In this document: positions 10,426 to 22,928 of the stretch, in pieces
How the letters are laid out: each line of letters starts with the position of its first letter
How positions within the stretch are numbered: the stretch's first letter is position 1
Origin: Bimuria novae-zelandiae CBS 107.79
Taxonomy: Eukaryota; Ascomycota; Dothideomycetes; Pleosporales; Didymosphaeriaceae
Length of the DNA stretch: 64,000 nucleotides
Direction: 5' to 3'
Assembly: GCA_010015655.1 (NCBI GenBank)
Contig: ML976657.1
Location: forward strand, 62,001 to 126,000
Position numbers and translations under genes: made by a program
Notes under the pieces: generated by a model
What the model saw: only the letters and a program-made list of their open reading frames with translations
Told to the model about the DNA's origin: nothing
Database searches by the model: none

Positions 10426-11756
10426 AATCACTTAACCTTGGCAACCTTATAACATAACTAATATAGATTAAATTAATAAGATAATTAAAGAAATTAAATC
10501 TCTAGGACTAGGCGAAACTTTCTCCTATTAAAAAAATTAGAAAAAAAATAGTATTATATACTTAATATTAACGCATAGGTATAATGCTATTATAGAGCTA
10601 TGTAATATTAAAATTCTTAATTAGTAAAAGCTTATTTTATAATAGGAGCTAGAGCTTATAAGCTATATATATAAGCTTATAGCTTATTATTTAGTACCTA
10701 AAAAAATAGTATAAACTTTTATATTAGCTTTTATAAAAGAGCTTATAAGCAAGCGCTAGGTTACCTAATTTTTTAACTACTATAACGTTTTAATTACTAC
10801 TTACTAAAGTACTAGAATAGATCGCGATTACCACTAAGCTAATTTAAAAAATAAATATTAATTATTCTTTTCACTTCTAGCTAAGATTATTAAAAAAATA
10901 TAATATAGATAAGAATGGCTTCCTTATTAGGGAAATTAGTAAAAGTAAAAGGATCTTTAGTAAAGCTATATAAAACTAAAAGGAAGTTAGAGCAGACCTT
11001 TAAAATAGTAATAAAAAGTAGATAACGTTATAAGCGTATGTTTACAGTAATAGATTAGCTCCTTTTATTACCCTAATCTTTATCTCTATAAACTTAGGTC
11101 TACTAGCCTCTTAAGTAGAAGGAATACAGGCTAGAAAATACTAAGTCTACGTTAGCTTATCTCCCTTAGGATAGACTAATAATAATATTAGCCTAGCTTA
11201 GGTTAAGCAAGTGTTTAATTACTATACTAAAGAGAAATTATAATAATCCTATTAGCTATTAATCCTCGGCGGCTATAGATCCTATATTACTATAAATCTT
11301 ATTAAGTATTATAACTAAAATTAAATTTTCCTCCTTATATTTCCCCCTTACGCAACCCATACGTTATAGCTACTAAATATAGTAATATTTAAGCCTCTCT
11401 TATTAGTCTACTTAAAAGCTTTTATAAAATACCTTTATAACGCCTAAGGCCTATTACTAATTAAGAAAAAAATTCTTACTATTTTAATAAGCCTAGACTA
11501 GGTTTTTTTAAAAAAAGAAATAATATTAAGGTCTTTTAAAGCTACTAAAATACTACCTTTTGACCTAAAAGTAATCCTTAAAAGGTTTAAGAAATTAACA
11601 CTAAAGTAAGATAAAGGAGAAAAATTTAGCTTACTATTTAGTAGAAAAGATTAGCTTAAACTATAAAGCCTAATACGCTTTAAAGTAAAGGACTAAAGTA
11701 GTAAAAAAGCTTAAAATCTAAGCTATTTACTCTACTATTTATCTATCTAAAATAAG
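10426..11756. repeat. RIP-degraded repeat sequence, family not recognised
   Basis: 1.3 kb of TpA-dense DNA between the gene compartment and the 5' LTR of the gypsy element. I could not read protein motifs in any frame. Since the gypsy element inserted into it (ATAAG duplicated on both sides), it is older than that insertion and probably continues at 19,164. Confidence 0.5.
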
Positions 11757-12232
11757 TGTTACGAGCTCAGGAAACCCGGATAGTGACACAACTACAGACA
11801 AGGATAAATGGGGGAGGCAGATAAGGTTATACTATAGCTAGCCCGTAAGGACTCGCGGGGTCGCTTATGTTAGCTAAGGTTACGTGACCCTAATCTAACA
11901 ATAGCTCTAGATTAAGGTGATCTACTAAGAGCTTCGAACTAAGGTAATCTGCTAAGGGGGCCGGATTACCTAGAGATAAAGAAAGAAATAGACTAGTATA
12001 TAGTATAGTAGATTCTTCTATATTATTTCCTTCCTTATAGTTAACTTATATATCTTCTGTGCGAGTACGTTTTCCTATATAGACTAATAGTTTTCTTATT
12101 TTATTATAAGATTAAATTATTTAGCCTTGCCCTAAGTATCGCACTAACTTATACTACTAAATAATTTATAAAGTATTATAATACCCTACTACCTTAATTT
12201 AAATTAAAATAAGGTATAAGCGCCTTATAACA
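11757..12232 (+). repeat. 5' LTR of the gypsy element
   Basis: Starts TGTTACGAGCTC and ends CTTATAACA, i.e. TG...CA. It aligns over its whole 476 bp length with 18683-19158. The sequence after it (CTTTAACTAC...) is in the primer-binding position and recurs after the related LTR at 37,226. Confidence 0.9.
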
Positions 12233-13334
12233 CTTTAACTACTTTATAGTATAATAATAAGACTTAGTTTAATAACTGTAGCTCTAGCACCTAAAGAAAA
12301 AATACTATAAAAAGTAATTATTAAGTAAGGGGCTTAAATAGCTTAGCTTTAAGAAATTATTAATTGCATAAGCGAGAAAATAAGTAAATAAAAAAATATA
12401 AAATATTAACTAAAAGTCTTAAAATTTAAACCCTATACTAGAAAGGGTTACCTAGGAGCGTTCCTAATATAGATAAAACTATTTATCTACTATAACCTAA
12501 GGAGGTTTAATACAGAATAAGATAAGATTTTAGTTATTTATATAAATATACAAGATAAGGTAGCTATATAGGCTAGACTAATAATTAATAACTTTCTTAA
12601 GAATAGCAAGCTAGAGGATTATAATTTAGACGCTACTAAAATACTTTTAAGGACTAAGAATTCTTTTATAAGGCTAAAAAAAATATTTAGCACTATTAAT
12701 AAAGAATATTAGGCTAAAATACGCCTCTAACGCCTACGTTAAAAGAAATTAGCAGTACTCTATATACTAGAGTTTAAATAGATAGTAGTAGAGCTTAATA
12801 AATAGAAAGAAGCCCTACTAATAATTACTTATTATAATAAACTAAAGAAATTAGTTAAAGATAAACTAGTCTACTAAGGGAAAGTAGACGATCTAGAAGA
12901 ACTTATTAATAATGCTATTAAAGTAGATAATTATCTATATAAGCGAAAGCTGGAAAAACAGCATGGCACCTGACTACTCTCTAGAAAGGAAAACAACGCC
13001 AGACCCGCAGGAAGGGATCGAGACGGAGACGTTATCATAGCCAACGAAGCCCGATAGTTGTGAGGACGGGCACAGGCTCCTGCATCAAGAGAGTAGATGA
13101 GGTAGGTTGGCTCTATTTCAGCTACACTAAGATGAGGAGACTGTAGGTACACAGGCCTGCGGCGCTTTTATGCGCTGCCGCTCGGCACGGAACATCTATC
13201 TATCCGAGATAGCTACACTGGGTGCGTGGGCAGCTGCGCCCAGGCGTGAGGCAGCTGCACCCAGGCGTGAGGCAGTCGCGCCTCTCACGCGAGGTCATGT
13301 GTCCTGCCGGCATGCCAGGCCGTCACAATAGTAC

Positions 13335-13640
13335 AAAAAGAAGAATAGCAAAGGAAAGCAATCGTACAAACCCAAGAAGGGCTACCAGGGCAAAAATAGC
13401 ATCTCGCAGGAAGAGCGAGAACGGAGGTTTAAGGACAAAGCTTGCCTTTAATGTGGCAAACAAGGTCACTTCGCCAAGGATTGCGAAGGTCAGGAGACCA
13501 AGGTCAATACGACCAACCTCCTACGAGTGGCCATAGCCACCTTCACGCCAGCAGAGGCGGAGGATATGGATCTCACACAAGAGATACCCAAGCCAGAAGA
13601 AGAATGGGGGGAGGGACGAAAAACCCTCTAAGAATACCAG
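13335..13640 (+). pseudogene. gypsy gag nucleocapsid region with CCHC zinc knuckle
   Basis: In frame from about 13,335: a Lys-rich stretch (KKNSKGKQSYKPKKGYQGK), then CGKQGHFAKDC near 13,452. This is a retroviral-type zinc knuckle whose first Cys pair now reads Cys-Leu-stop-Cys. An acidic segment EEEWGEG follows. It lies in a GC-rich, barely mutated island (about 12,955-13,870) in an otherwise heavily mutated element. Confidence 0.8.
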
Positions 13641-14559
13641 ATCTTCTAACGACTAGCAGACGACACCTGCTGGATGTGCAGCAGTACGCTACATCACTCG
13701 TCTTAGTGCGAGACGAAGGTGATCGTGCAAGGGCCGCACGCATGGGACGCCTATTGGCTTGCCGAAAAGCTATAAGGACCCCCGAAGCAGTACCTACGCC
13801 AGGTCACGATACAGGAACAACATACACATGCCAAATGGTGGTAATGCACACGAAAAGGATGCCAACAGCACTTTAAGGCTAGAGTTAAAACCTCTTATTT
13901 TCTAGGAGGCTTAAAATACTATAGACTTAAAAAAAAGCTAGTGCAGCGTGCCTAATAACTATTATAAATACTTTTTAGCTTATTAGGCTAAGCACTATAA
14001 ATAGAACAGCTAGTACTAATATTTTAATATTACTTATAAACTATATAGGTAATAGAAGTTTAAGACAGGCTAGTTCCCTTAAGGCCTAGACCCTCGCGAC
14101 ACTAGTATAATAATAAGAAATACTTAATTAGGAAAAGATATAGACTACTTATTAATTAAATAGGATAAATATAACCTATAGTACTTTACGCACCTAAGCC
14201 TACAGGAAAAAGTAGCCTCCTTTAATAGCTATCTAGGATATAACGTATTAGTCTAGAATAAATACTTTACTTTAAATTACCTATAACATAGGAATTAGGG
14301 AGTATATAAATTTAATAGAATTAGAGAAACCTATGCGCTATATTAATAATAATATAAATAGTATAGAATTAAGAAAGTCTTAAAAATTGCCTAACTTAAA
14401 AATTAGATCTAAGAAGCAGTGGCCTTATAGAAGGGCTAAAATAGGTCTAAGGACTTAAAAAACTAAATTATTACTAAATAATAAGCTATACTAGTAATAG
14501 TGCGATTATTATAGCTTATTAAGTAGATACTCGCTAAATTAAGAAGCGCTTAATTAAGG

Positions 14560-17510
14560 ATATTACGGTGCATAAATATCGTGTAAGAGTACTTATTAAC
14601 CTAGGGGCAAACGCGTATCTAATCGCCCTATAAGTAGTTAAGAAATATAATATATTATATTATAATAAGAGAATACTATTATAGATAGGGCTTATAGACA
14701 GGACCTAATTATAAAGATATAGTAATAGTTAGCTACGCCTTAAGACGGCGCTAGTATAAGTTAATATAAAAGGCCTAGAGAGCTAATATGTCTTTACTAT
14801 TATAAAAATAGGAGACATCAAAGCTATTATTAAATATAAATAATTAGAATAGTATAATCTATAAATAGACTAGATTAAACCTATAATCCTCCCCTAGAAT
14901 CCGCTAGTAATAGCTTAGGTAAGCCTTAATAAAAGGGAAACTCCCCGAATACCTTAGGTAAAGAAGGGAAACTAACTATTTAGGATATAAAAGTTATTAG
15001 TTTATAAGATAGACAGGATTTTAAAGCAATACCTAGGCTAGGTGCACTATATATAAGTCTAGGAGGCTAAAATAGTCCCTAATAACCTAGGTCTGCTAGA
15101 AGAATATAAGGAATTTACAGACCTATTTAAGGAATATAACGAGACCGTTTTATCTAAACATAATGAGTAGGATTACGAGATACTACTAGTAAAGAAAGCT
15201 AAGCTATAGCTAAAATACTTAAGGCCCCTTACCTATAAATAAAAAAAAGAGTTAAAGGAGCTAATATAGAAGAATCTACGCTTAGGGAAATAAAGACCTA
15301 GTTAGAGCCTTATAGCCTTCCCTATACTCTTTGTTTGCAAGAAAGACGACAGGCTATAACTTTATATAGATTATAAATAGCTAAACGCTATTATAGTTAA
15401 AAACTACTACTTATTACTACTAATAATAGAGCTTATAGATTAACTCTAAGGAGCTAAGTAGTTTACGAAATTTAATATCTAAGATAGATTCTATAGGATT
15501 TAAATAGCAAAAGGCTATAAATAGAAGATAGCTTTTTATACATAATATAGCCTTTTTAAATATATAGTTATACTAATAAGGCTAACTAACGCACTAGCAA
15601 CCTTTTAGGAGCTAATAAATTAAGTATTATATAAATACTTAGACGTATTCTGCACAGTATACCTTGATAATATATTAATATACTTAAGCGGAACTCTAGA
15701 AGAACATAAGAAACATATTCGTAAGGTATTATAAAGGCTATAGGAGTATAAACTACTCCTACACTTTAAGAAATATAAATTCCATATTACGGAAACGGAA
15801 TATCTAGGATTTATAATATCTTAAGAAGGTGTTAAAATAGACTTAAAGAAGATCGTAATAATAGAAGAATAATTATTATTAAAATTAGTAAAGGATATTT
15901 AATCCTTCTTAGGCTTTATTAACTTCTATTATAAATTTATTAGGAATTACTCTAAGGTCACCGCTCTACTAATAGAACTTACGAAGATAGGAAAATAGCG
16001 ACCTCTATAAGAGGCGGAGAAGAAAGCTTTTAAATAACTAAAGCGCCTATTCCTAACGGCACCTCTACTATAAATATATAACCTAGAGCGGCAATATTGT
16101 ATCTACACGAACGCATCGGATTATGCGCTAAGGGCTGTACTATTATAAGAATATAATAATAGAAAATAGAGACTAGTCTTCTATTACGTAAGAAAGCTTT
16201 TAGGAGCGGAACTTAATTATAAGATTTATAATAAAAAACTACTAATAATTATTAATTATTTTAAGCAATAGGAAGTGTAGCTTAAAGAAACTAAATACTA
16301 AATAAAAGTGTTTTTTAATTACCTTAACCTAACACGCTTTATAACAACTAAAAAGCTTAATTAATAATAAGCTAAATAGTTTAAATAAATAGTAGAATTT
16401 AACTTTTGCATTACGCATCTACCTAGGAACGTAAATACTATAGTAGACGCACTTAGTAAATAATTAAATTTTATAAAAAAAATAATAGTAGTAACTATAT
16501 TGCAATCTTAACCTACGCGAAAAATAGAACCTTTTATTATAATAAAACGTAGCTTACGCTAGCACTAGAAGTGTAACGCGTAGACTTTAACTATTATAGG
16601 CTAGCTATAAAAGAGATATAAGATTATAGTAGGCTTATAGATAAAGATTACTAAGCGTATAATTTTTACTAAGCTACTAGATTAATAGCACGAGACTATT
16701 AAAACTATATTTAAATTAGTAAGTAAGCGGCTCTGCTGCTAATTAAGAAGCTATACAAAGATAAGGACTAGAGATACCTAAGGATTACTAAAATAACGTA
16801 TTAGATTATAAATAAATATGCTATCCTTAGGCTACGCTAGGTAGTATAGAAGGTCTTAGGCAACTATTTAGCCTATTATAAAAATAAGCCTAAGAGATAT
16901 AAGCCCTATATAGCCTCCTATAGCTACTAAAGCCACCCTTAAGGCTATAGTCTAGTATAACTATAGACTTTATCGTAAAGCTACTAGCATCGCTAGCACT
17001 AAGGAATAAAAATCCCTATAACTTAATTTTAGTTGTAATCTATTAACTTACTAAAGAGTTAAGATTTATACTAATTAGGGAAGCTATATTAGTAAAAGAA
17101 CTAGCTTATATAGTAGAATAAGAACTAATATTACAGGTTAGACAACCTAACAAGTTTATTATAGATAGGGCCAAGATATTTATATTATTATATTAGACTA
17201 TATTTATAGCTAAATTAGGGATTAAGTATAAGCTTACAATAAGCTTCCACCCTAAGATAAATAGCTAAACTAAGCGAATAAACTAAACATTAGAATAATA
17301 TCTCTAGATATATATAAATAAGCTTTAAGATAATTAGGTTAAGCTATTACCGACAGCCTAGCTAGCATATAATAGCACAAGATCGGCGACTATAGGGTAC
17401 TTGCCATACTACGCCAACCACGGATGTGAGCCAACGACTTACTAGGATCCGTTGGACATCTAGAGCGTTGCAAAAGACGTAGCTAATAAAGCTAGCCTTA
17501 TGCAAAATCT
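14560..17510 (+). pseudogene. gypsy pol: protease, reverse transcriptase, RNase H, integrase (decayed)
   Basis: The protease motif reads VLINLGANAYLI (from D-S-G-A) near 14,590. The RT begins near 15,100. Its catalytic box reads VYLDNILIY near 15,660, with the second Asp changed to Asn. LGFIIS and SFLGFINFYYKFIRNYS follow. RNase H starts at IYTNASDYALRAVL near 16,110 and includes AELNYKIYNKKLL. Integrase shows the first Asp (TIDFIVKLL, about 16,960), the second (FIIDRAKIF, about 17,155) and a remnant of NQTLEQY. A less mutated stretch, YLPYYANHGCEPTT, lies near 17,400. Numerous TAG codons make the whole frame dead. Confidence 0.88.
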
Positions 17511-17849
17511 ATATAAGACACTATATAAAAATATTACGCGACGTAATAAGTAAATAGCACGATAGGCAAATAAAAAAAGGATTATAAGACTAACCTTTAA
17601 GAAGGGGGTTATAGTCCTCCTCTTATAAAAAAATTTTAAGATAAAAAGGCTAAGTAAAAAGTTAAATAACTTTTATAAAGGACTATTTAAGGTTTAAGAA
17701 AATAGAGGGCTAGTAAATTTTAAACTATAATTACTTATAGATACACGTATATACTTAGTTTTCTATAAATCCTTGTTATAACTAGCACCACCAGACGCCG
17801 AACTAGAAATATAACTTAAACTTAAAAATAAGGAGTATAAGGTTAAAGT

Positions 17850-18005
17850 AATTAGAGACCTATAAAAGATTAGACGTTAGTATAAGTACCTGGTAAAGTG
17901 GGAAGGGTGGCTAGAGAACTATAACACGTGGGAACTAGTACAGAACCTCACGAACTATAAGATAGCGTTGGAGAAGTTCCACGCGGAACATCTAAAAGTC
18001 CTATA
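17850..18005 (+). pseudogene. Chromodomain at the integrase C-terminus
   Basis: The frame reads YKYLVKWEGWLENYNTWELVQNLTN then ALEKFHAEHL. This is a chromodomain with its aromatic cage residues (Tyr, Trp, Trp) preserved. Chromodomains target chromoviruses to methylated-histone heterochromatin. This segment is also less mutated than its surroundings. Confidence 0.86.
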
Positions 18006-18682
18006 GCTAGATTAGCTAGGAACTTAGAAAAGTTAAAGGACGTAGAAAAGTTAAAAGAAGTAAATAAGTTAGCCTATAACTAGCCTAAATTAAATTTAAG
18101 TAGTAATAGTAAAGATAGGATAAGGGCGCTAGCGTCTATACTCTTCAAAGAAGAAAGCTTTAAAATCTTAGTTTTACGCTCTAAACGCTTTAACTTTTTT
18201 ATTAATATAATTTTTTCTAACTCGCGACAATATTCCTTTTTTTAAATATTAAATAACTTTTACTCTCTTAAAGCTAGTTTCTTTTTTAAGTAAAAGATAT
18301 TACCTTAAAAATAATATTATATTACTTTTATCTCCTAACGCTTAGTCTGCGTTAGAACTAAACTATACTAGACTTTTACCTAAATATAGTAAGCGTAAAA
18401 GCTAGTAAATAACTTTACTACGCACTTTAGCCCCTTCTTTTTATAACGCCTATATAGAGTTAGTATTTTAATATCTGCGTCTAGAATAGCCTTTATCTAG
18501 TCCTAGCAACGTTAGTTAGAAGACGCTATTAAGACTTTAGGCATAGTTAGGTAGGTAATAAAAAGGTATAAGGTAGACTTATAATAAGGGCCTTAATAGC
18601 TACTTATACGCGCGCACGCTAGCGCCGCTATATAATTATAAAATAATAAGTATTAAGATAATTACTTTAAGAGAGAGGATAA

Positions 18683-19158
18683 TATTACAAGTTTAAGAAA
18701 CCTAGATAGTAATATAACTATAAATAAGGATAAATAGGGGAGGTAAATAAGGTTGTACTATAGCTAGCCTATAAGGACTCGCGGGGTCGCTTATGTCAGC
18801 TAGAGTTACCTAACCCTAATTTAATAGTAGCTCTAGATTAAGGTGATCTGCTAAGAGCTTCGAACTAAGGTGATCTGCTAAGGGGGCCAGATTACCTAGA
18901 GACAGAGGAAGAAATAGACTAGTATATAGTATAGTAGATTCTCCTATATTGTTTCCTTCCTTATAGTTAACTTATATATCTTCTATGCGAGTACGTTCTC
19001 CTATATAGACTAATAGTTGTCTTATTTTATTATAAAATTAAATTATTTAGCCTCGCGCTAAGTGTCGTATTAACTTATACTATTAAATAATCTGTAAAGT
19101 ATTACAATATCCTACCGCCCTAATCTGGATCGGAACAAGGTGTGAGCGCCTCATAACA
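18683..19158 (+). repeat. 3' LTR of the gypsy element
   Basis: Same 476 bp length as the 5' LTR. Differences are almost all C/T or G/A: the first bases read TATTACAAG against TGTTACGAG in the 5' copy, while the last third is less mutated here. The two LTRs were therefore hit by RIP unequally after insertion. Confidence 0.9.
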
Positions 19159-19196
19159 ATAAGCTACTCTACACTAAAGTACAAGGCCTCTCAAAG

Positions 19197-21360
19197 TGCT
19201 ACAAGGGGTTTACTTACCTTAGCCTAATCTGGGTTAGGGGAGGATAGGTTAAGAGTAATATGCCTTGCGGATATATTTAGTAGTTAAGAGCTTATAATAA
19301 TAACATTAGGGCTTACAAATAATCTAATTCTGTAATAAACTATAAATAACTGGCTAGGAGATTTACTAATCTATTATAAGAAATATACTCGTAGTATTTT
19401 AAGTTAACGACGAAGAGTAGGAAAGGTATAAAGAAATTATTAAACTATATACTATTTATTTTAGTTCTTATTATTATTGGAATTATTATTATAGTCCTAC
19501 TAAAAGAATTAGGAATGTGTTTAGAAAAAAAAGCGTAATAAGTGTCTAAAATTACTTATAGCTAAAGAGCGTTAAGTCCTAACTACTAAGGAGTCTACTT
19601 ACTTAGCCTCTATAACTACTTATCTTTATTATAAACTTACTAAAGTTAAAGGAAAAAAGTATAGTTATGTTTAGCATAATCTTTGCGTTACTAATATAGT
19701 TAAGCTTCTAGAGAAATAAAAAAAGGATCTAAAGGATATATCTACTATTAATATTCGCGAACCGTTGTAACTTGCACCTATAAGGGCTAACTTAAGCTGG
19801 CTATAGGCTAATTCTTCTTTATTTAACTTTAACCTTTTTTTATCTTTTAATATTTCCTTCTTTCTCGTCAATTTTCCGTCTAAGGGGTGTTATTAGTAGT
19901 AATCTATTACTAATTCCTTATAGTTTATAAAATTTTCCTTTAGTTCCTAGGTGTTGTACTATTCCGGCTATCTTTTCTATTTAACTAGATATTTAGGCTA
20001 ACTTTAAATTACTTTTAGGTCCCTAATTTTTTTTTACTTTATACTTATTCTCTTTTAGCTTTAACTAGGCCTTGACTAAAGCGTCTAGTAGAGCTAGTTC
20101 TAAAAGTATTTTATAAAATATAGGATAAATCTTCGTAATCTTTAATAAAAGTAACTTAGCTATAATAGGTCCCTTAGCTTCTTATACTTTAAAGGGGCCT
20201 ATTTAGAGGTAATCTAGTTTTCTGCTAGGTTATTTTATCCTTAAATTTTTTTATAATAGGAAAACTTTGTCCTCCTTTTTAAGGGTTAATTCCTTAATCT
20301 TTTGCTTATTTGTATTCCTAAATGCTATAAGGGCCCTTTAAGTAATGTATTTTTATAGGACTGCGTAAAGTTCTTATCTTTTAAGCTTTATTAAAGGCTC
20401 TTATAGTAATGCTTTCTATATCTCTTAGATTTTGATAAGTAATTATCTTATGTCTATAGTTTGTAATATAATGTAGTAAGTACCTTATTGTGCCTAATCT
20501 TGTACTATTATATACTAGTTATGCTATTAGCAGTAGCTCTACCTAATTATCTTAATATTTATTAATATAGAATTATAGGTACTATTTTAAAGTTTAATTT
20601 GTACGTTCCGTTTGTCTATTAGTCTAGGGGTGGAAACTCGTCGAGAGCTTTTTATTAACACCTAGAGCTACTATAAAGGTATCCTAGTACTTGGACGTAA
20701 AGAGCTTATCTCTATCTATAATAAACTCTTTTAGTAGTCTGTGTTCTGCGAACACTATGTTGTCCACCTTATAAGCTAGTTCTTTTACTATTATAGACTC
20801 TTTTATAGGTCTAAACTTGGCTACCTTAGTTAGGCGGTTTACTATTACTATAATAATGTTATATATCTACTTTATTCTTAGCTGTGGCGATTTTAGGTGC
20901 TTTACTATAAAGTCTATTATTACACTTTACTAGGGCCGTTTAGCTACTTATAGTAGCTATAATAGTTTATAAAGCTTATATCTCTTTAGCTTATTTTTAT
21001 GGCATGCTAAATAGTTGCTTATAACCTTAGTTACTATCTACTTAAGTTTAAGAATAGTATATTTATTTACAATCTAACGTGTTATTTCTTTAATATTCAG
21101 GTATTCCTATTCTCGTAATTTATAGTTTCCTAATTAAGGCTTTCTTATAGCCTAGTTTTATAATAATTTTATATTAGTGGTCTCGGCGCGTTTTGTTAAA
21201 TCTATTGTAGAAAAGGTCGTATTCCTCCCGCTGTTTAGTGGTGAGTTGGCTATAATTCTGAAAATCGTATACTGCCAGTCTTGGGTACTATAGGCTAGCC
21301 GTGCGAATCTTAATTTTTAGCTAGTTATATTTAATTATTGTAAAATTCTTAATAGTCTTA
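19197..21360 (-). mobile_element. Partial Ty3/gypsy element, minus strand (LTR fragment, chromodomain, integrase)
   Basis: 19197 to about 19,505 matches, in reverse complement, the last part of the LTR at 37,226-37,746. On the minus strand from about 20,030 down to 19,880, a chromodomain remnant reads YLVK...PE.YNT.ELKENF followed by DKKRLKLNKEE. From about 21,050 to 20,560 the integrase core reads IIDFIVKHLKSPQLR, AKFRPIKES, EFIIDRDKLFTSKY and NRQTERTN. RT and gag are missing. The open frame at 19,671-19,871 is only the tail of this decayed polyprotein. Confidence 0.75.
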
Positions 21361-21959
21361 TTAAGTCATGTTACCTAATTAGAACTAGCCGATTACTATA
21401 TTAGGTATAGTGTATAAACTATACCTAATAAAGTACAGTCTCTACGTCTCTATGTAACTATAGCTCTCTTAGTTATAGAGATATTTAAGGTGGCAAACCT
21501 TTGTAGTACGAATCTTCGATATGTTTCTGTAAGATTCTAGAAGTTTCTATATTACTAATTAAGATTAATAATATCTTAATTAGTAAGTACCTGTTGTAGG
21601 AAGAATATTCTAGTATATTACTATTAATAATTATTAATTACTAAGTAGAAGTATCTAGAATAAGTAACACATGTATATAAGGGTCTTACAACCTATCTTT
21701 AGATAGTTCTTACCTAGCATTTAATATAGCAAACTCTCTATTAAGTTTTACTATATATTCTTACCTTATCCTCTTTATCTTATAGCTATACTTCTGCTTT
21801 ACTATTATAAATCTAGACTAAATAGTGTCTAGGTCCTATTCTAGTCTAGTAGAAAGTTGGTTACCCTTACTTTCTTATATAATTGACTCGCTTAACTAAT
21901 TAACTCGCTATGCATGTACGTTAAATCTTATAAACTATTATAGCTACTTTAAGTAGCCG
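21361..21959. repeat. Low-mutation spacer with two perfect hairpins between inverted gypsy fragments
   Basis: About 600 bp with fewer RIP-type changes than its neighbours. It contains two perfect 12 bp inverted repeats: TATTAGGTATAG/CTATACCTAATA at 21,399-21,430 and ACTAATTAAGAT/ATCTTAATTAGT at 21,554-21,584. A TATATAAGG box lies near 21,675. It could be a solo LTR or a MITE. I could not fix its ends or a target duplication. Confidence 0.4.
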
Positions 21960-22905
21960 AAAAACTTTAGCAAAGTATAATAATAGACTTTATAGTAAAG
22001 CTCCCGAAATTATTATAGCTATGAACAAAGTAAATATGCGATACTATTATAGCAATAATAGACTACTTAACTAAGATAGCCAAGTTTAGGCCTATATAAG
22101 AATCTATAATAGCAAAAAAACTAGCTTTTAAGATAAACTACGCAGTGTTTATAAAACACGGACTCCTAAAGGAGTTTAATTATTGACAAAAACAAGCTTT
22201 TTATATCTAAATATTAGAATATCTTTTATAATAGCTCTAGGTGTTAACTAAAAGCTCTTAACAAGTTTTTACCCCTAAACTAACAGATAAATAGAACGTA
22301 TAAATTAGACGCTAGAATAGTGCTTATAATTCTACGTTAATAAATAGCAACATAACTAAGCAGAGTTACTACTAATAGTATAACTAATATGACGGGTTAG
22401 AAGTAATAAGTAAAAGGCTTTTAGTATAATTAGTAAGGTAAAAAAAATTAAAATAACGCTATAACTTACCTTAAGATTAGAGAACGCTCACTTTTATATA
22501 AAAGGATTTATAAGCTAGTAGTACAGTAATATAATTATATAAAATATTAAGATAATACCCTAAATAGAGAGGTCAGTATTATAATCTTAGAAACTTTAAA
22601 GGTAAAGATACTAGTTAAAGGCACTAATAGGGCCATAGCTATTAAAAGAATAAAGTAAAAGTAATATAGAAAGACGCAAGACAGCTTAGGTTAGTAATTA
22701 TATAATAAAGTCCTGTATAAGCGAGAAGCCCCACAGAAAGAATAAGACTATAAAAGGGTTTAAAATTACCTTATTATAAAGGATCTTAGCAAGACTATAA
22801 TAATAATTTAAATAATAATAAGAGATAAGATAAATAATATACAGTCTAATAGTTTCTTTATGCCTTTCTTCCTCCTTATAGTTAACTTTAAATACGTTAA
22901 GTATA
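21960..22905 (+). mobile_element. Partial Ty3/gypsy integrase and LTR fragment, plus strand
   Basis: The translation mirrors the minus-strand fragment at 20,560-21,050: VIIDFIVKLPKLL, then TKIAKFRPI and NHQTERIN-like remnants with TAG codons. It is the same family in opposite orientation. From about 22,640 the DNA resembles 37,320-37,545 (the words AGTCCTGTATAAGCGAGAAG and AAATAATATACAGT recur), so it is LTR sequence. It is cut at 22,905 by a pogo-type element. Confidence 0.7.
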
Positions 22906-22928
22906 ACGTGTTTCCCATGCCAACCGAC

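Larger units (their letters stand above)
11757..19158 (+). mobile_element. Complete Ty3/gypsy chromovirus-type LTR retrotransposon (7.4 kb, RIP-inactivated)
   Basis: Two 476 bp LTRs (11757-12232 and 18683-19158) bracket a 6.4 kb body. The element is flanked by identical 5 bp target duplications ATAAG (11752-11756 and 19159-19163). The order on the plus strand is gag with zinc knuckle, protease, reverse transcriptase/RNase H, integrase and chromodomain, the Metaviridae/chromovirus order. Every domain is interrupted by TAG/TAA at former Gln or Trp codons, so it cannot move by itself. A purine tract AAGAGAGAGGA (18669-18679) just before the 3' LTR is the likely polypurine primer. Confidence 0.93.

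Noticed and set aside
13222..13876. Overlapping ORFs of 104 and 144 residues
   Set aside because: They lie in the GC-rich island of the gypsy element and are out of frame with the gag zinc knuckle.
19671..19871. 66-residue minus-strand ORF
   Set aside because: It is the tail of a decayed gypsy polyprotein after the chromodomain remnant.
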